Assembly (NCBI GenBank): GCA_947044365.1 | Contig: OX345636.1 | Span: 31,940,966 to 32,004,965, forward strand | Direction: 5' to 3' | Source: Petrosia ficiformis | Taxonomy: Eukaryota > Porifera > Demospongiae > Haplosclerida > Petrosiidae | Length of the DNA stretch: 64,000 nt | Part shown: positions 33,501-46,506 of the stretch, in pieces | Numbering within the stretch: position 1 is the stretch's first letter | Layout of the letters: each line of letters starts with the position of its first letter | Translations under genes and position numbers: made by a program | Notes under the pieces: generated by a model | What the model saw: only the letters and a program-made list of their open reading frames with translations | Told to the model about the DNA's origin: nothing | Database searches by the model: none

Positions 33501-35132
33501 CCATTAGGATTCCACTAGTACCTAAAAGTTGTCGACTAGGAACCAATAGTAGTCCAATAGGAGTCCGCTAGGACCCAATAGGAGTCCTCTTGGACCCAAT
33601 AGGAGTCCAATAGTAGTCCACTAGGAACCTCTAGGATTCCACTAGGACCAGATAGGAGTCTCCTAGGACCCATTAGGAGTCCAATAGGAGTTCAATATGA
33701 GTCCACTAGGAAACAATAGGAGTCCAATATGAGTCCACTAGGCCCAATAAGGAGTCCACTAGGGCCCATTAGGATTCCACTAGGACGCAATAGTAGTACA
33801 GTAGGACCAAATAGGAGTCCAATAGGAGTCCACTAGGACCCAATAGGAGTCCACTAGGACCCAATAGGAGTCCGCTAGGACCCAATAGGAGTCCACTAGG
33901 ATCCATTAGGAGTCCAATAGGACCTAACAGGAGTCCATTAGGACCCAATAGGAGTCCACTAGGATCCATGAGGAGTCCACTAGGACCCAATTGGAGTCAG
34001 ATAGGAGTCCACTAGGACCAATAAAGAGTCCACTAGGACCCATCAGGATTCCACTAGAACGCAAGAGGAGTCCAGTAGGACCAAATAGGAGACCAATAGG
34101 AGTCCAATAGGACCCAATAGGAGTCCAGTAGGATCCATTAGGTGTCCACTACGACCCAATAGGTGTCCACTAGGACCCATTAGGAGTGCAATAGCACCAA
34201 ACAGGAGTCCATTGGGACACAACAAGAGTCCACTAGGACCCATTAGGAGTCCAATAGGAGTCCTCTAGGACCCTTTAGGAGCCCACTAGTACCCAATACG
34301 AGTCTTCTAGGAACCATTAGGACTCCAATATAACCCAATAGGAGTCCAGTAGGACCAAATAGGAGTCCACTATGAGTCCAATAGGACCCAATAGGAGTCC
34401 AATAGGACACAATATGAGTCCACTAGGACCCATTAGGAGTCCACTAGGACCCAATTGGAGTCCACTAGGACCCATTAGGAGTCCACTAGGACCCAATAGG
34501 AGTCCACTAGGACACATTAGGTGTCCAATAGGATCCAACAGGAGTCCATTGGGACCCAATAGGAGTCCACTACGACCCATAAGAAGTCCACAAGGACCCA
34601 AAAAGAGTCCAAAAGCAGTGCACTAGGACCCAATAGGTGTCCTATAGGAGTCCACATGTGTCCATTGGGACCCATTAGGAGTCTACAAGGACCCAACTGG
34701 AGTCCAATAGGAGTCCACTAAGACACAATAAGAGTCCACTAGGACCCAATAGGAGTCCACTAGGACAAATTAGGATTCCACTATGACGCAATAGGAGTGT
34801 ACTTGGACCCAATAGGAGTCCAAAAGGAGTCGAATACGACCCAATAGGAGTCCAATTGGAGTCCACTAGGACCCAATAGGAGTCTTCTAGGACCCATTAG
34901 GAGTCCACTAGGACCCAATAGGAGTCCACTAGGAGTCCACTAGGACCAATAAGGAGTTCACTAGGACCCATTAGGATTCCACTATGACCCAATAGGAGTC
35001 CAGTAGGACCCAATAGGAGTCCAATAGGAGTCCAATAGGACCCAATAGGAGTCCAATAGGACCCAATATGAGTCCACTAGGACCCAATAGGAGTCCACTA
35101 GGACCCATTAGGAGTCCAATAGGACCCAACAT
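24587..35132. repeat. 21-bp satellite array, 10.5 kb
   Basis: Same unit as 1-852. Variants include GGATTCC, GGACGCAATA, AGGACAAATTAGG and CAACATGTGTCCATTGGGAC. Higher-order blocks repeat within it: a 438-bp period (26,803 and 27,241) and a 667-bp period (28,071 and 28,738). Reading frames of repeated LLxGPSG (minus) and SPLGPxR (plus) peptides follow from the 7-codon period. They are broken every 60-115 codons, carry no start context and are not genes. Confidence 0.95.
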
Positions 35133-35494
35133 GTGATATGCACTAAATCATTCTTTATGGTGCACTAAACATTTTAATGTTATTGTGGCACTTGCGCAGG
35201 CCAATAAGCTCTCAATTAGATGAAGCACATGTTTGTTTATGTATTATCTAATATCAACCTTTAATCTTTTTTCAGCCCCCACCCTTGTATAACATTAAAA
35301 TGCTTGAATTCACGTTCATCCTTCATCATCACAATGATCATCAAATGTACGTATGTGTGGATGTGCATGTGCATGTGTATGTATGTGTGTATGCATGTAC
35401 GTGTGTAGACACTGTGTACGTATGTGTATGTATGTATTTGTATGTATATGTGTGGGTGTATGACATACATAACATTTTAGTGTGTTATATGTAC

Positions 35495-36056
35495 TAGTGT
35501 TGTTTTAGTATTTAAATATTGTTTTAGTTATGATTTTAGTTATAGTTCAGAGTTTCAAAATCTTGTTGATTTTCTTATAGTTTTAGTAACAAATCGAAAA
35601 ATGCTGTTTTAGTTCTGGTTCCAAACTTGAGAGAAGTTTTGATTCTGATTCAGTTCCCGTTATAAATTTTTTAAATGTTATTGATCTTGTTCCTGGTTTT
35701 TGAGTAGTTCTTGATAACTCATTAAGTAATGAATGAAATTAAACTTTTGAATGAATGATCCAACTACTACTATTACACATGTACATATTAATGTACTTCT
35801 TGTTAAGTAATGATCAATGAATTGAAAAATGTGGTGTATTGCGATATCTGTTGTATACTTGTTAGCTCTAAGATATGAATTAATATTTTTCATTTTAGTT
35901 CTGTTCTAGTTCTAGTTCACAATCCAACAATGGTTTTAGTTATGATTTAGTTCTGGGTCTAAGTTTCAAATAATTTTTAGTTATAGATTAGTTCCGAGAG
36001 CTAAAATTGAAAAGGGGTATTTTAGTTTTAGTACCGATAGAACTAAAACAACATGA
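35495..36056. mobile_element. hAT-type MITE, copy 3
   Basis: Block II counterpart of the element at 1,215, with the same ATATGTAC duplication at 35,487-35,494 and 36,057-36,064. Confidence 0.85.
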
Positions 36057-36720
36057 ATATGTACATACCCTGTATGTAGATATAACCCACTGAAATGTTA
36101 TGAATATTACATGTACATGCATACATGTTATGATACACACACCATGTGCATACATATCTACATTCACACATAGCAATACAAGTTCATTTGCCAAAATAAC
36201 ATTTTCTTCCAATTGGTAAGTAATCTCTTCTGGAATATGTTTTACTCTGAGAGTATAAACATTAATACTAGTAAACTAACGAAAACAACAGATACAAATA
36301 GGTGACTGATTATGCTCTAATCGATACATTTATTAGTATGTGGGACTCATTACAGGCAACATGCACGGGACAAGCACTAACAATTTACGATATTATTAAA
36401 GCACTTACCTAAACATTTTAGCACTTTTACCATCTAATTCGTTATTGCAGGTGCAGTAGATGGATAAGTCACAGGAATCTAATAAAAAATAAAATCACAA
36501 CATTAACAATGCACATGAATGATGCTGTAACTCGTATCGAATTCTCATATTTAAGGAGATTATGAATGTGCCAGCATTTACCAAACCATCTATAGACAAA
36601 TATGTCATCATTTCCACATTCAATCAATACAGATGCTAAATATAGAAATGATGCACATTTTACTGGATCTGTCCTGGTGATGCAGGCACACAATATAATG
36701 ACCTTTCTGTGGTTTAATTA

Positions 36721-37296
36721 ATTAATTACTCTTCAGTCCCTAGCAGTCTATTAGCTCTCATGAGTCTCTTTGAATCTTGTGAGTCCGCATTGGTCTCTCT
36801 GAGTCTCATGAGTCCCCATCGGTCTCTTGAGTAACTAGTAGTCTCAAATAGTCTCTTTGAGTCTCATGAGTACCCATTAGTCTGTTTGAGTCTCCAGTAG
36901 TCTTTCTGAGTCTCATGAGTCCCAACTAGTCTCTCTCAGTCTCATGAGTCCCCATTGGTCTCTTGAGTCTCCAGTAGTCTCTTTGAGTCTCACGAGTCTC
37001 CAGTAGTCTCTTTGAGTCTCATGAGTCTCCAGTAGTCTCTCTGAGTCTCATGAGTCCCAACTAGTCTCTCTGACTCTCACACGTCTCCATTAATCTCTTT
37101 GAGTCTCATAAGCAACCATTATTCTATCTGTGTCTTCAGTAGTCTCTTTGAGTCTCATGAGTCTTCACTAGCCTCTCTGACTATCATGAGTCCCCAGAAG
37201 TCTCTTTGAGTCTCATGAGTCTCCAGTAGTCTCTCTAAGTCTCATGAGTCCCAACTAGTCTCTGTGAGCCTCATGAGTCCCACTAGTCTCTTACAT
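36721..37296. repeat. 29-bp satellite array, forward (UFC1-C intron 2)
   Basis: Counterpart of 2,442-3,017, same length and orientation. Confidence 0.9.
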
Positions 37297-37797
37297 GTAT
37301 ATATAGTCTCCAGCAATCTCAGAAGTTATACAAGTGGAAAAATGGAATTCCCATTCCTTTTATTTCCTTTTCTGATATCGTGGATAATTGAACCTATGTC
37401 AGTTCTGTGTTTTAGGTCAGATGGGCACAACTATATACTTAAGGAAGAGCATCATAATTTACACTCTTTTCATCAGCATGAAGTGATGATTCTCAACTTG
37501 TGTTTCTCTCCATAAAGATAAACAACTAAAGAGAAGCTATGCCATATATGTAAATTAAGCTACATCAAATGGCTAACAACAGTAATCTTTCTGATTCATA
37601 TAAGTGTGCAGATCTATAACATTACGCAGTTTGTGTGACCATTGATTAAAGTTGACGCGATTTCAATTCACTAAATGTTCACGGTCAGCATATCAATTAC
37701 ATATATAAAGAATATGCAATGTAATGAACATAATTACATAACTATTATATTACATATATATAATTATATATATCAGTGCTGTTCTATTGCAGCAAAT

Positions 37798-40700
37798 AAA
37801 TTTAGTACTAGTATTAGTTCTAGTACTTACAAAAAAGTGTTTAGTTTAGTACTAGTTCTAATACTCAATCATTAGTTTAGCATTAGTTCAGGCACCAAAT
37901 ACAGAAAAGGGTTTAGTTAAGTATTGGTTGTAATACTCAATCTTTACTTTAGTATTAGTACTAGTAATAAATACAGAAAAGTGTATAGTTTAATATTTTT
38001 TTTAATACTCAATCTTTAGTTTAGTATATATTACACAATACAGAAAAGTGTTTAGTTTAGTATTGGTTCTCATACTCAATCTTTAGTTTAGTATTAGTTG
38101 TAGTACCCAATACTGAAAAGTGTTTTGTTCAGTTTTATTTCCCACACACAATCTTTAGTTTAGTATTCGTTCTAGTACTCAATACAGAAAAGTGTTTACC
38201 TTAGTAATGGTTCTAATATATAGTTTAGTATTAGTTCTAGTACTCAATACAGAAAAGTGTTTAGTTTAGTATTGGTTCTCATACTCAATCTTTAGTTTAG
38301 TATTAGTTCTAGTACTCAATACAGAAAAGTGTTTAGTTTAGTATTGGTTCTAGTATTCAATACAGAAACGTGTATAGTTTAGTACTGGTTCTAATACTCA
38401 ATCTTTAGTTTAGCATTAGTTCTAGTACTCAATACAGAAAAGTAGTATGGGTTCTCATACTCAATCTTTAGTTTAGAATTAGTTCAAGTACCCAATACAG
38501 AAAAGTGTTTAGTTTAGTATTGGTTCTCATACTCAATCTTTAGTTTAGTATTAGTTCTAGTACTCAATACAGAAAAGTGTATAGTTTAGTATTGGTTCTA
38601 ATACTCGATCTTTAGTTTAGTATTAGTTCTAGCACTCAATACAGAAAAGTAGTAATGGTTCTCATACTCAATCTTTAGTTTACAATTAGTTCAAGTACCC
38701 AATACAGAAAAGTGATTTGTTTAGTATTGGTTCTAACACTCAATCTTTAGTTTAGTATTAGTTCTAGTACTCTATACAGAAAAGTGTTTAGTCTAGTATT
38801 AGTTCCAGTACTTTTAGAAAAGTGTATAGTTTACTATTGGTTCCAATACTCAATCTTTAGTTTAGTATTAGTTCTAGTACTCAATACAGAAAAGTGTTTT
38901 GTTTAGTATTGGTTCTAACACTCAATCTTTAGTTTAGTATTAGTTCTAGCACTCAATACAGAAAAGTAGTATTGGTTCTCATACTCAATCTTTAGTTTAG
39001 TATTAGTTCTAGTACTCAATACAGAAAGGTGTTTAGTATAGTATTGGTTCTAATACTCAATCTTTAGTTTAGTATTAGTTCTAGTACTCAATACCGAAAA
39101 GTTTTTAGTTTAGTATTGGTTCTAATACTTAGTTTAGTATTAGTTCCAGTACTCAATACAGAAAAGTGTTTAGTTTAGTATTGGTTCTAATACTTAGTTT
39201 AGTATTAGTTCTAGTATTCAATACAGAAAATTGTATAGTTTAGTATTGGTACTAATACTCAATCTTTAGTTTATTATTAGTTCCAGTACTCAATATAGAA
39301 AAGTGTTTAGTTTAGCATTGGTTATAATACTCAATCTTTAGTTTAGTATTAGTTCTACTACTCAATACAGAAAAGTATTTAGTTTAGTATTGGTTCTAAT
39401 ACTCAATCTTTAATTTAATATTAGTTCTAGTACTCAACACAGAAAAGTGTTTAGTTTAGTATTGGTTCTAATACTAAGTTTAGTATTAGTTCTAGTACTC
39501 AATACAGAAAAGTGTTTAGTTTAGTATTGGTTCTCGTACTCAATCTTTAGTTTAGTATTAGTTCTAGTACTCAATACAGAAAAGTGTTTAGTTTAGTATT
39601 GGTTCTAATACTTAGTTTAGTATTAGTTTTAGTACCCTATACAGAAAAAGCGTTTAGTTTAATATTGGTTCTAATACTCAAACTTTAGTTTAGTATTAGT
39701 TCTAGTACTCAATACAGAAAAGTGTTTAGTTTAGTATTGGTTCTAATAATCAATCTTTAGTTTAGTATTATTTCCAGTACTCAATACAGGAAAGTGTTTA
39801 GTTTAGTATTGGTTCTAATACTTAGTTTAGTATTAGTTCTAGTACTCAATACAGAAAAGTGTTTAGTTTAGTATTGGCTCAATCTTTAGTTTAGTATTAG
39901 TTGTAGTACTCAATACAGAAAAGTGTTTAGTTCAGTATTGCTTCTAATACTTAGTTTAGTAATAGTTCTAGTACTCAATACAGAAAAGTGTTTAGTTCAG
40001 TATTGCTTCTAATACTTAGTTTAGTATTAGTTCTAGTACTCAATACAGAAAAGTGTTTAGTTTAGTATTGGTTCTCATACTCAATCTTTAGTTTAGTATA
40101 AGTTCTAGTACACAATACAGAAAAGTGTTTAGTTTAGTATTGGTTCTAATACTCAATCTTCAGTTTAGTATTAGTTCTAGTACCCAATACAGAAAAGTGT
40201 TTTGTTTAGTATTGGTTCTAATACTCAATCTTTAGTTTAGTATTAGTTCTAGTACACAATACAGAAAAGTGTTTAGTTTAGTATTGGTTCTAATACTCAA
40301 TCTTTAGTTTAGTATTATTTCCAGTACTCAATACAGGAAAGTGTTTAGTTTAGTATTGGTTCTAATACTTAGTTTAGTATTAGTTCTAGTACTCAATACA
40401 GAAAAGTGTTTAGTTTAGTATTGGTTATAATACTCAATCTTTAGTTTAGTATTAGTTGTAGTACTCAATACAGAAAAGTGTTTAGTTCAGTATTGCTTCT
40501 AATACTTAGTTTAGTAATAGTTCTAGTACTCAATACAGAAAAGTGTTTAGTTCAGTATTGCTTCTAATACTTAGTTTAGTATTAGTTCTAGTACTCAATA
40601 CAGAAAAGTGTTTAGTTTAGTATTGGTTCTCATACTCAATCTTTAGTTTAGTATTAGTTCAAGTACTCAATACAGAAAAGTGTTTTGTTTAGTATTGGTT

Positions 40701-41915
40701 CTAATACTCAATCTTTAGTTTAGTATTATTTCCAGTACTCAATACAGGAAAGTGTTTAGTTTAGTATTGGTTCTAATACTTAGTTTAGTATTAGTTCTAG
40801 TACTCAATACAGAAAAGTGTTTAGTTTAGTATTGGTTCTAATACTTAGTTTAGTATTAGTTCTAGTATTCAATACAGAAAAGTGTATTGTTTAGTATTGG
40901 TTCTCATACTCAATCTTTAGTTTAGTATAAGTTCTAGTACACAATACAGAAAAGTGTTTAGTTTAGTATTGGTTCTAATACTCAATCTTCAGTTTAGTAT
41001 TAGTTCTAGTACCCAATACAGAAAAGTGTTTTGTTTAGTATTGGTTCTAATACTCAATCTTTAGTTTAGTATTAGTTCTAGTACACAATACAGAAAAGTG
41101 TTTAGTTTAGTATTGGTTCTAATACTCAATCTTTAGTTTAGTATTATTTCCAGTACTCAATACAGGAAAGTGTTTAGTTTAGTATTGGTTCTAATACTTA
41201 GTTTAGTATTAGTTCTAGTACTCAATACAGAAAAGTGTTTAGTTTAGTATTGGTTATAATACTCAATCTTTAGTTTAGTATTAGTTGTAGTACTCAATAC
41301 AGAAAAGTGTTTAGTTCAGTATTGCTTCTAATACTTAGTTTAGTATTAGTTCTAGTACTCAATACAGAAAAGTGTTTAGTTCAGTATTGCTTCTAATACT
41401 TAGTTTAGTATTAATTCTAGTACTCAATACAGAAAAGTGTTTAGTTCAGTATTGCTTCTAATACTTAGTTTAGTATTAGTTCTAGTACTCAATACAGAAA
41501 AGTGTTTAGTTTAGTATTGGTTCTCATACTCAATCTTTAGTTTAGTATAAGTTCTAGTACACAATACAGAAAAGTGTTTAGTTTAGTATTGGTTCTAATA
41601 CTCAATCTTTAGTTTAGAATTAGTTCTAGTACCCAATACAGAAAAGTGTTTTGTTTAGTATTGGTTCTAATAATCAATCTTTAGTTTAGTATTAGTTCTA
41701 GTATTCAATACAGAAAAGTGTATAGTTTAGTATAGGTTCTAATACTCAATCTTTAGTTTAGTATTAGTTCTAGTACTCAATACAGAAAAGTGTTTAGTTT
41801 AGTATTGGTTCTAATACTCAATCGTAATAGTTCTAGTTTTAATACAGGAAAGTGTTTAGTTTAGTATTGGTTCTAATACTCAATCTTTAGTTTAGTATTA
41901 GTTCTAGTACTCAAT
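37798..41915. repeat. 72-bp satellite array, expanded (UFC1-C intron 2)
   Basis: About 4.1 kb of the 72/65-bp unit. Contains a higher-order duplication: the variant TAGTATAAGTTCTAGTACAC at 40,094 recurs at 40,923 (829 bp apart) with its neighbours in the same order. Resumes after the hAT-type element at 42,324 and ends at about 42,500. Confidence 0.95.
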
Positions 41916-41923
41916 ACAGAAAA

Positions 41924-42315
41924 TAGTGATGCACCGATAGGCCCTTTTCACCGATATTCCGATAACTGATAATGGTCACTTAATATCTGCCGATAGTGAT
42001 AGTCGATCCAATATTTTATTCAAAAGATAATTTTTATTAAAATGAGCCACAGATGTTTTGCACTCGTTGCTAACAGCATAGCGAGTGTCCTCAGCAACTG
42101 TAAAAAAGTTCCCTATTCTGGATGTTTTCGCCATCTTGATTCTCAGCTGCATCCTGTGCCTGTGTAAGGTCAAGGTCAAATGCATAATGCGCATGCGCAA
42201 AAACACGAGACTGCTTTTCTATCAGTATGGAAGCTTTTAACCGATATTTGATTCCCAGTTTGACTGTAATATATCGGCCGATACGATGGTCGATCAGATT
42301 ATCGGTGCATCGCTA
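41924..42315. mobile_element. hAT-type element with transposase remnant, inserted in satellite
   Basis: 392 bp. Begins TAGTGATGCACCGATAG and ends TTATCGGTGCATCGCTA. Flanked by ACAGAAAA (41,916-41,923) and ACAGGAAA (42,316-42,323), an 8-bp target duplication with one mismatch inside a satellite unit. Ends match the 318-bp element at 20,503. Absent from copy A's array. Carries a minus-strand coding remnant (see next entry). Confidence 0.88.
41976..42206 (-). pseudogene. BED zinc-finger-like hAT transposase remnant
   Basis: A 76-codon minus-strand frame contains KTSRIGNFFTVAEDTRYAVS, then NECKTSVAHFNKNYLL. This is the layout of a BED zinc finger at the N terminus of hAT transposases (aromatic FF/YF, then D-x-x-x-A-x-C-x-x-C-K). 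The first zinc-binding Cys position reads Ser, and no His pair follows before the frame ends. Its place inside a hAT-type element supports the reading. The catalytic domain is missing entirely, so this is a deletion derivative, not an active transposase. Confidence 0.5.
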
Positions 42316-42509
42316 ACAGGAAAGTGTTTAGTTTAGTATTGGTTCTAATACTCAATCTTTAGTTTAGTATTAGTTCTAGTACCCAATACAGAAAACTGTT
42401 TAGTTTAATATTGGTTCTAGTACCCAATACTGAAAACTGTTAAGTTTAGTATTGGTTCTAGTACCCAATCTTTAGTTTAGTATTAGTTTTAATACTCAAA
42501 GTTCAACTA

Positions 42510-42544
42510 TACATATATATAATTATATATAATACATAAATATG

Positions 42545-42589
<45 letters not shown>

Positions 42590-42722
42590 ATATATATATA
42601 TATATATATAATATATATATATATATATGTATGTATTATATATAATATATATAATTTATATATAATTATGTATGTATTATATATAATTTATAGATGTATT
42701 ATATGTATTCTATATAATGTAT
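42510..42722. repeat. (AT)n-rich microsatellite, block II
   Basis: Counterpart of 5,730-5,942, with a slightly different AT run length. Confidence 0.95.
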
Positions 42723-42725
42723 AAC

Positions 42726-43072
42726 AGTGGGAACTGATGAGACTCACAGGGGACTCATTAGACTCAGACTACTTGGGACTAATTAGACTAATGCGACTCA
42801 GGAATCATGAGACCAATCGGTAATCATAACACTCAAAGAGACTAGTTAGGACTCATGAGACTAAAAGAGACTAGTTGGGACTCATGACACTCAGAGAGAC
42901 TAATGGAGACCCATGAGACTCAAAGAGACTAATTGGGACTCATGAGTCCTTACAAGTCTCTCTGAGTCTCATGAATCTCCAGTAGTCTCTTTGAGTCTCA
43001 TGGGTCCTAACTAGTCTCATGAATTGGGACTCATGAGACTCAGAGAGACTAATGGAGACTCCTGAGACTGAA
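42726..43072. repeat. 29-bp satellite array, inverted (UFC1-C)
   Basis: Counterpart of 5,947-6,395, about 100 bp shorter. Opposite orientation to 36,721-37,296. Confidence 0.85.
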
Positions 43073-43921
43073 AAAAAACAACAATCTTCATGGTTACTGT
43101 ATAATAATAACCACAATAATATAATTATATTTGGTGCCTGCAACACCGAGATAGTACCGTTTTACTGACCTTGTTCTATCTTTAGTAGATTCCAGTCTAA
43201 ACCAGTCATTATCAGCATCTTTGTTGTTAGTAACATACTGTAAGATTTTAGGAACATTTAGTAAGCTAAAATGAAAAATTTAAATTCTTTTCATCTTTCT
43301 TAACAAAGTGCTGGTATTAGTGCTGTCATAATAGTTTTACAGACCTGTTTAAATGGAGTCTTATCTGTAGCTACAACCAGGCATTTCTTGCATGATCATG
43401 GTCATCCAACATGTCATGTAATTAATATGAAGATATCTCAAAGAATGTTTTTCAGTCCACATGTGACAAAGACTATAAGATGGTACATGTAGCTAGAGTC
43501 TAGGATTTATTCCAAGGCGACTCAAAGGCATGTATGTTAAACTAATTTTGTGGCTAATGTTCACTGACATTCATGATAACCTCAAAATATCATATTAATT
43601 ATGCAGCATCTCAATAATGAAGCAATGGTTTGAATTTGACGTACAAAAAAAAAATAATGGGAAGGATAGTTATAATTATGTGTCATCACTCAAGGTAATA
43701 ATATGATATAATATAATATTCCCAATGATTATTCCACTGTAATAACTCTAGAGTACTCTGGTCAATATGCTATACCTTTAGTAACATGGCATTGCTAGTC
43801 TACTCTACCTTTATAAGAGAGGTGTATTCTTCTTTTAATCTAGTCACCCTCTGATCACCATCCCGAGGACCTGCTCTGGTTGGAATAGCAGCCAACGTTC
43901 TTTTGTTGCTTCATCCACCAT

Positions 43922-44915
43922 AATAATGTTGGGTGTGGTTAACACTAGACGTGATTGTGCGCACTTGGTTAATGGTTATGCTCATGGTCCTACCAAGATA
44001 GAAAACAGAATAAATAAGAGTCTATTGTGTGGAATTACAGTAGAAAAATATTGTAGGATAGTGTTACTGTTATTGTATTAATAATAGTAGTGTAGGTAAA
44101 GAAATAATATTGAAATGATTGTACTGCAAAATCTTTTGTGCATGTATATATAAAGAAAATATGTGAACATTATTAAAAAAAAAGTGAAATTTGTGTAAAG
44201 AAAAATAGATAGTATAGAATAATTATAAATCAAATATTGTGTAAAATAATATGGCAGGGGATTGTGTCAAAACTGAACATCTTTTTTTTTTAAATATTTT
44301 AAAATGCAATAAAAAAAAGACAACCATATGCATCTTCGCATACTATTAAGTAATAATATTCATCTTTCAAAACAATTATTATTTAAAGTCTGAAACACAA
44401 GAAGTGACAATGACAATAGTAGTGTATGTTATAATAATAATTAAGACAAATAGTGTATAATAAAATATTACTAAAATTAATAGTAGTATATAAAAAGAAT
44501 AATTATAATGATTATTAATCAAAAAGGTAACAAAATTTGAAAAAAAAATTGTAAAAACCAGAAATAAACTATATGCAAGAAAGAAATTTAAAGTACTCTG
44601 AACTGGAGCAGTGGATGAGGCAGACTGCATGGAACCAGAGCACTGGATTAGATAGACTGGAAAAGCAGAACTGGATGAGGTAGACTGGAACCTGAGCACT
44701 GGATGAGGAAGGCTGGAACTACCCCACATGTAGCTAGATTTAGTGACTTGAAGAGACCTCCAGGAGCTGCAACATGGGGGTCAGTATACTAAGTGTCGTA
44801 CAATTCTACAACCACGGCTGAACTAGCCACGAAAAAAAATTTTTTAATTACATAAAATATGCATTGCTAGCCAACCCTGATTGAAACAATGGAAGACGAT
44901 CAGTATATGAGTACG
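43922..44915. other. AT-rich DNA and GGATGAGG minisatellite, block II
   Basis: Sequence upstream of UFC1-C, the empty site for the 2.6-kb insertion at 44,488-44,494, and the short minisatellite at about 44,600-44,720. A minus-strand frame of 116 codons here is repeat-derived and hydrophobic; not called. Confidence 0.5.
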
Positions 44916-46475
44916 AATCAGTATAGTGATTGCTAGTTGAATTGGGTCTTGTTTTCTTTAATCAGTCTTGATCCATCTATCCACTTTAGCGACATGAAAA
45001 GACCTTCGGTGTCCCCAACCTGGAGTGATTGCTTCTTGGGTCTTGCTTTCTTTATCTATCCACTTTAGAGAATTGAAGAGACCTTCGGTGTCCTCAACCT
45101 GGGCTTCTGTATAGTGATTGCTTCTGAGGTCTTGATTTCTTTAATCTTGATCCATCTATCTTGATCAATCTATCCACTTTAGTGACTTCAAGAGACCTTC
45201 GGCATCCCCAACCTGGGCGTCTGTATAGTGATTGCTTCTTGGGTCTTGCTTTCTTTAATTTAGATCCATCTATCCACTTTAGTGACTTTAAGAGACCTTC
45301 AGTGTCCACAACCTGGGCATTCGTAAAGTGATCGTTCTTGGGTCTTGCTTTCTTTAATCTTGATCCATCTATCCACTTTAGTGACTTGAAGAGACCTTTG
45401 GCATCCCCAAACTGGGCATTTCTAAAGTGATTGCTGCTTGGGTCATGCTTTCTTTAATCTTGATCCATCTATCCACTTTAGTGACATGAAGAGACCTTTG
45501 GTGTCCCCAACCTGGGCATCTGTATAGTGATTGCTTCTTGGGTCTTGCTTTCTTTAATCTTGATCCATCTATCCACTTTAGTGATTTGAAGAGAACTTCG
45601 GTGTCCACAACCTGGGCATTCGTAAAGTGATTGCTACTTGGGTATTGCTTTCTTTAATCTTGATCCATCCATACACTTTAGTGACTGGAAGAGACCTTTG
45701 GTGTCCCCAACCTGGACATCTGTATAGTGATTGCTTCTTGGCTATTGCTTTCTTTAATGTTGATCCATCTATCCACTTTAGTGACTTGAAGGGACATTCG
45801 GCATCCCCAACCTGGTCATCTGTATAGTGATTGCATCTTGTGTCTTACTGTCTTTAATCTTGATCCATCTATCCACTTTAGTGACTTGAAGAAGTCCCCA
45901 ACCTGGGCATCTGTATAGTGATTGCTTCTTGGCTATTGCTTTCTTTAATCTTGATCCATTCATACACTTTAGTGACTGGAAGAGACCTTCGGTGTCCACA
46001 ACCTGGGCATTCGTAAAGTGATTGCTTCTTAGGTCTCGCTATCCTTAATCTTGATCCATCTACCAACTTTAGAGACCTTCGGCATCCCCAGACTGGGCAT
46101 TTCTATAGTGATTGCTGCTTGGGTCTTGCTTTCTTTAATCTTCATCCATCTATCCACTTTAGTGACTTGAAGAGACCTTCGGCATCCCCAACCTGGGCAT
46201 CTGTATAGTGATTGCTTCTTGGGGCTTGCTTTCTTTAATCTTGATCCATCAATACACTTTAGTGATTCGAAGAGACCTTCACCATTCTCAACCTGGGTAT
46301 CTGTATAGTGATTGCTTCTTGGGGCTTGCTTTCTTTAATCTTGATCCATCAATACACTTTAGTGACTCGAAGAGACCTTCAGCATTCTCAACCTGGGTAT
46401 CTGTATAGTGATTGCTTCTTGGGTCTTCCTTTCTTTAATCTTGATCCATCCATACACTTTAGTGACTTGAAGAGA
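44916..46475. repeat. 100-bp satellite array, block II
   Basis: Counterpart of 10,850-12,310 with one more unit: the CAATACACTTTAGTGA.TCG unit is doubled at about 46,262-46,361. Ends at the same AGAGAC / ATACATAACATT junction. Confidence 0.95.
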
Positions 46476-46506
46476 CATACATAACATTTTAGTGTGTTAT
46501 ATGTAC

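Larger units (their letters stand above)
36409..43921 (-). pseudogene. UFC1: UFC1 fragment, copy C
   Basis: Block II counterpart of copy A. Exon 1 is 43,921-43,809, exon 2 is 43,237-43,170, exon 3 is 36,589-36,532 and exon 4 is 36,478-36,409. It shares with A the one-base loss just after the start codon and the 7-bp loss in exon 4, and additionally lacks 9 bp in exon 1 (three codons before TRAGPRDG). Exon 2 has two substitutions: NDW for NEW, as in vertebrate UFC1, and Gly to Arg near the end (KDRTR). Intron 2 is about 6.6 kb because of the larger 72-bp array. The last, cysteine-bearing exon is absent. Shared lesions show that A and C descend from one already broken copy. Confidence 0.9.

Noticed and set aside
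24587..35132. Many open frames of 60-108 codons with repeated LLLGPSG or SPLGPNR peptides on both strands.
   Set aside because: They follow from a 21-nt (7-codon) period, occur on both strands at the same places, are interrupted at random indels and lack start or splice context.
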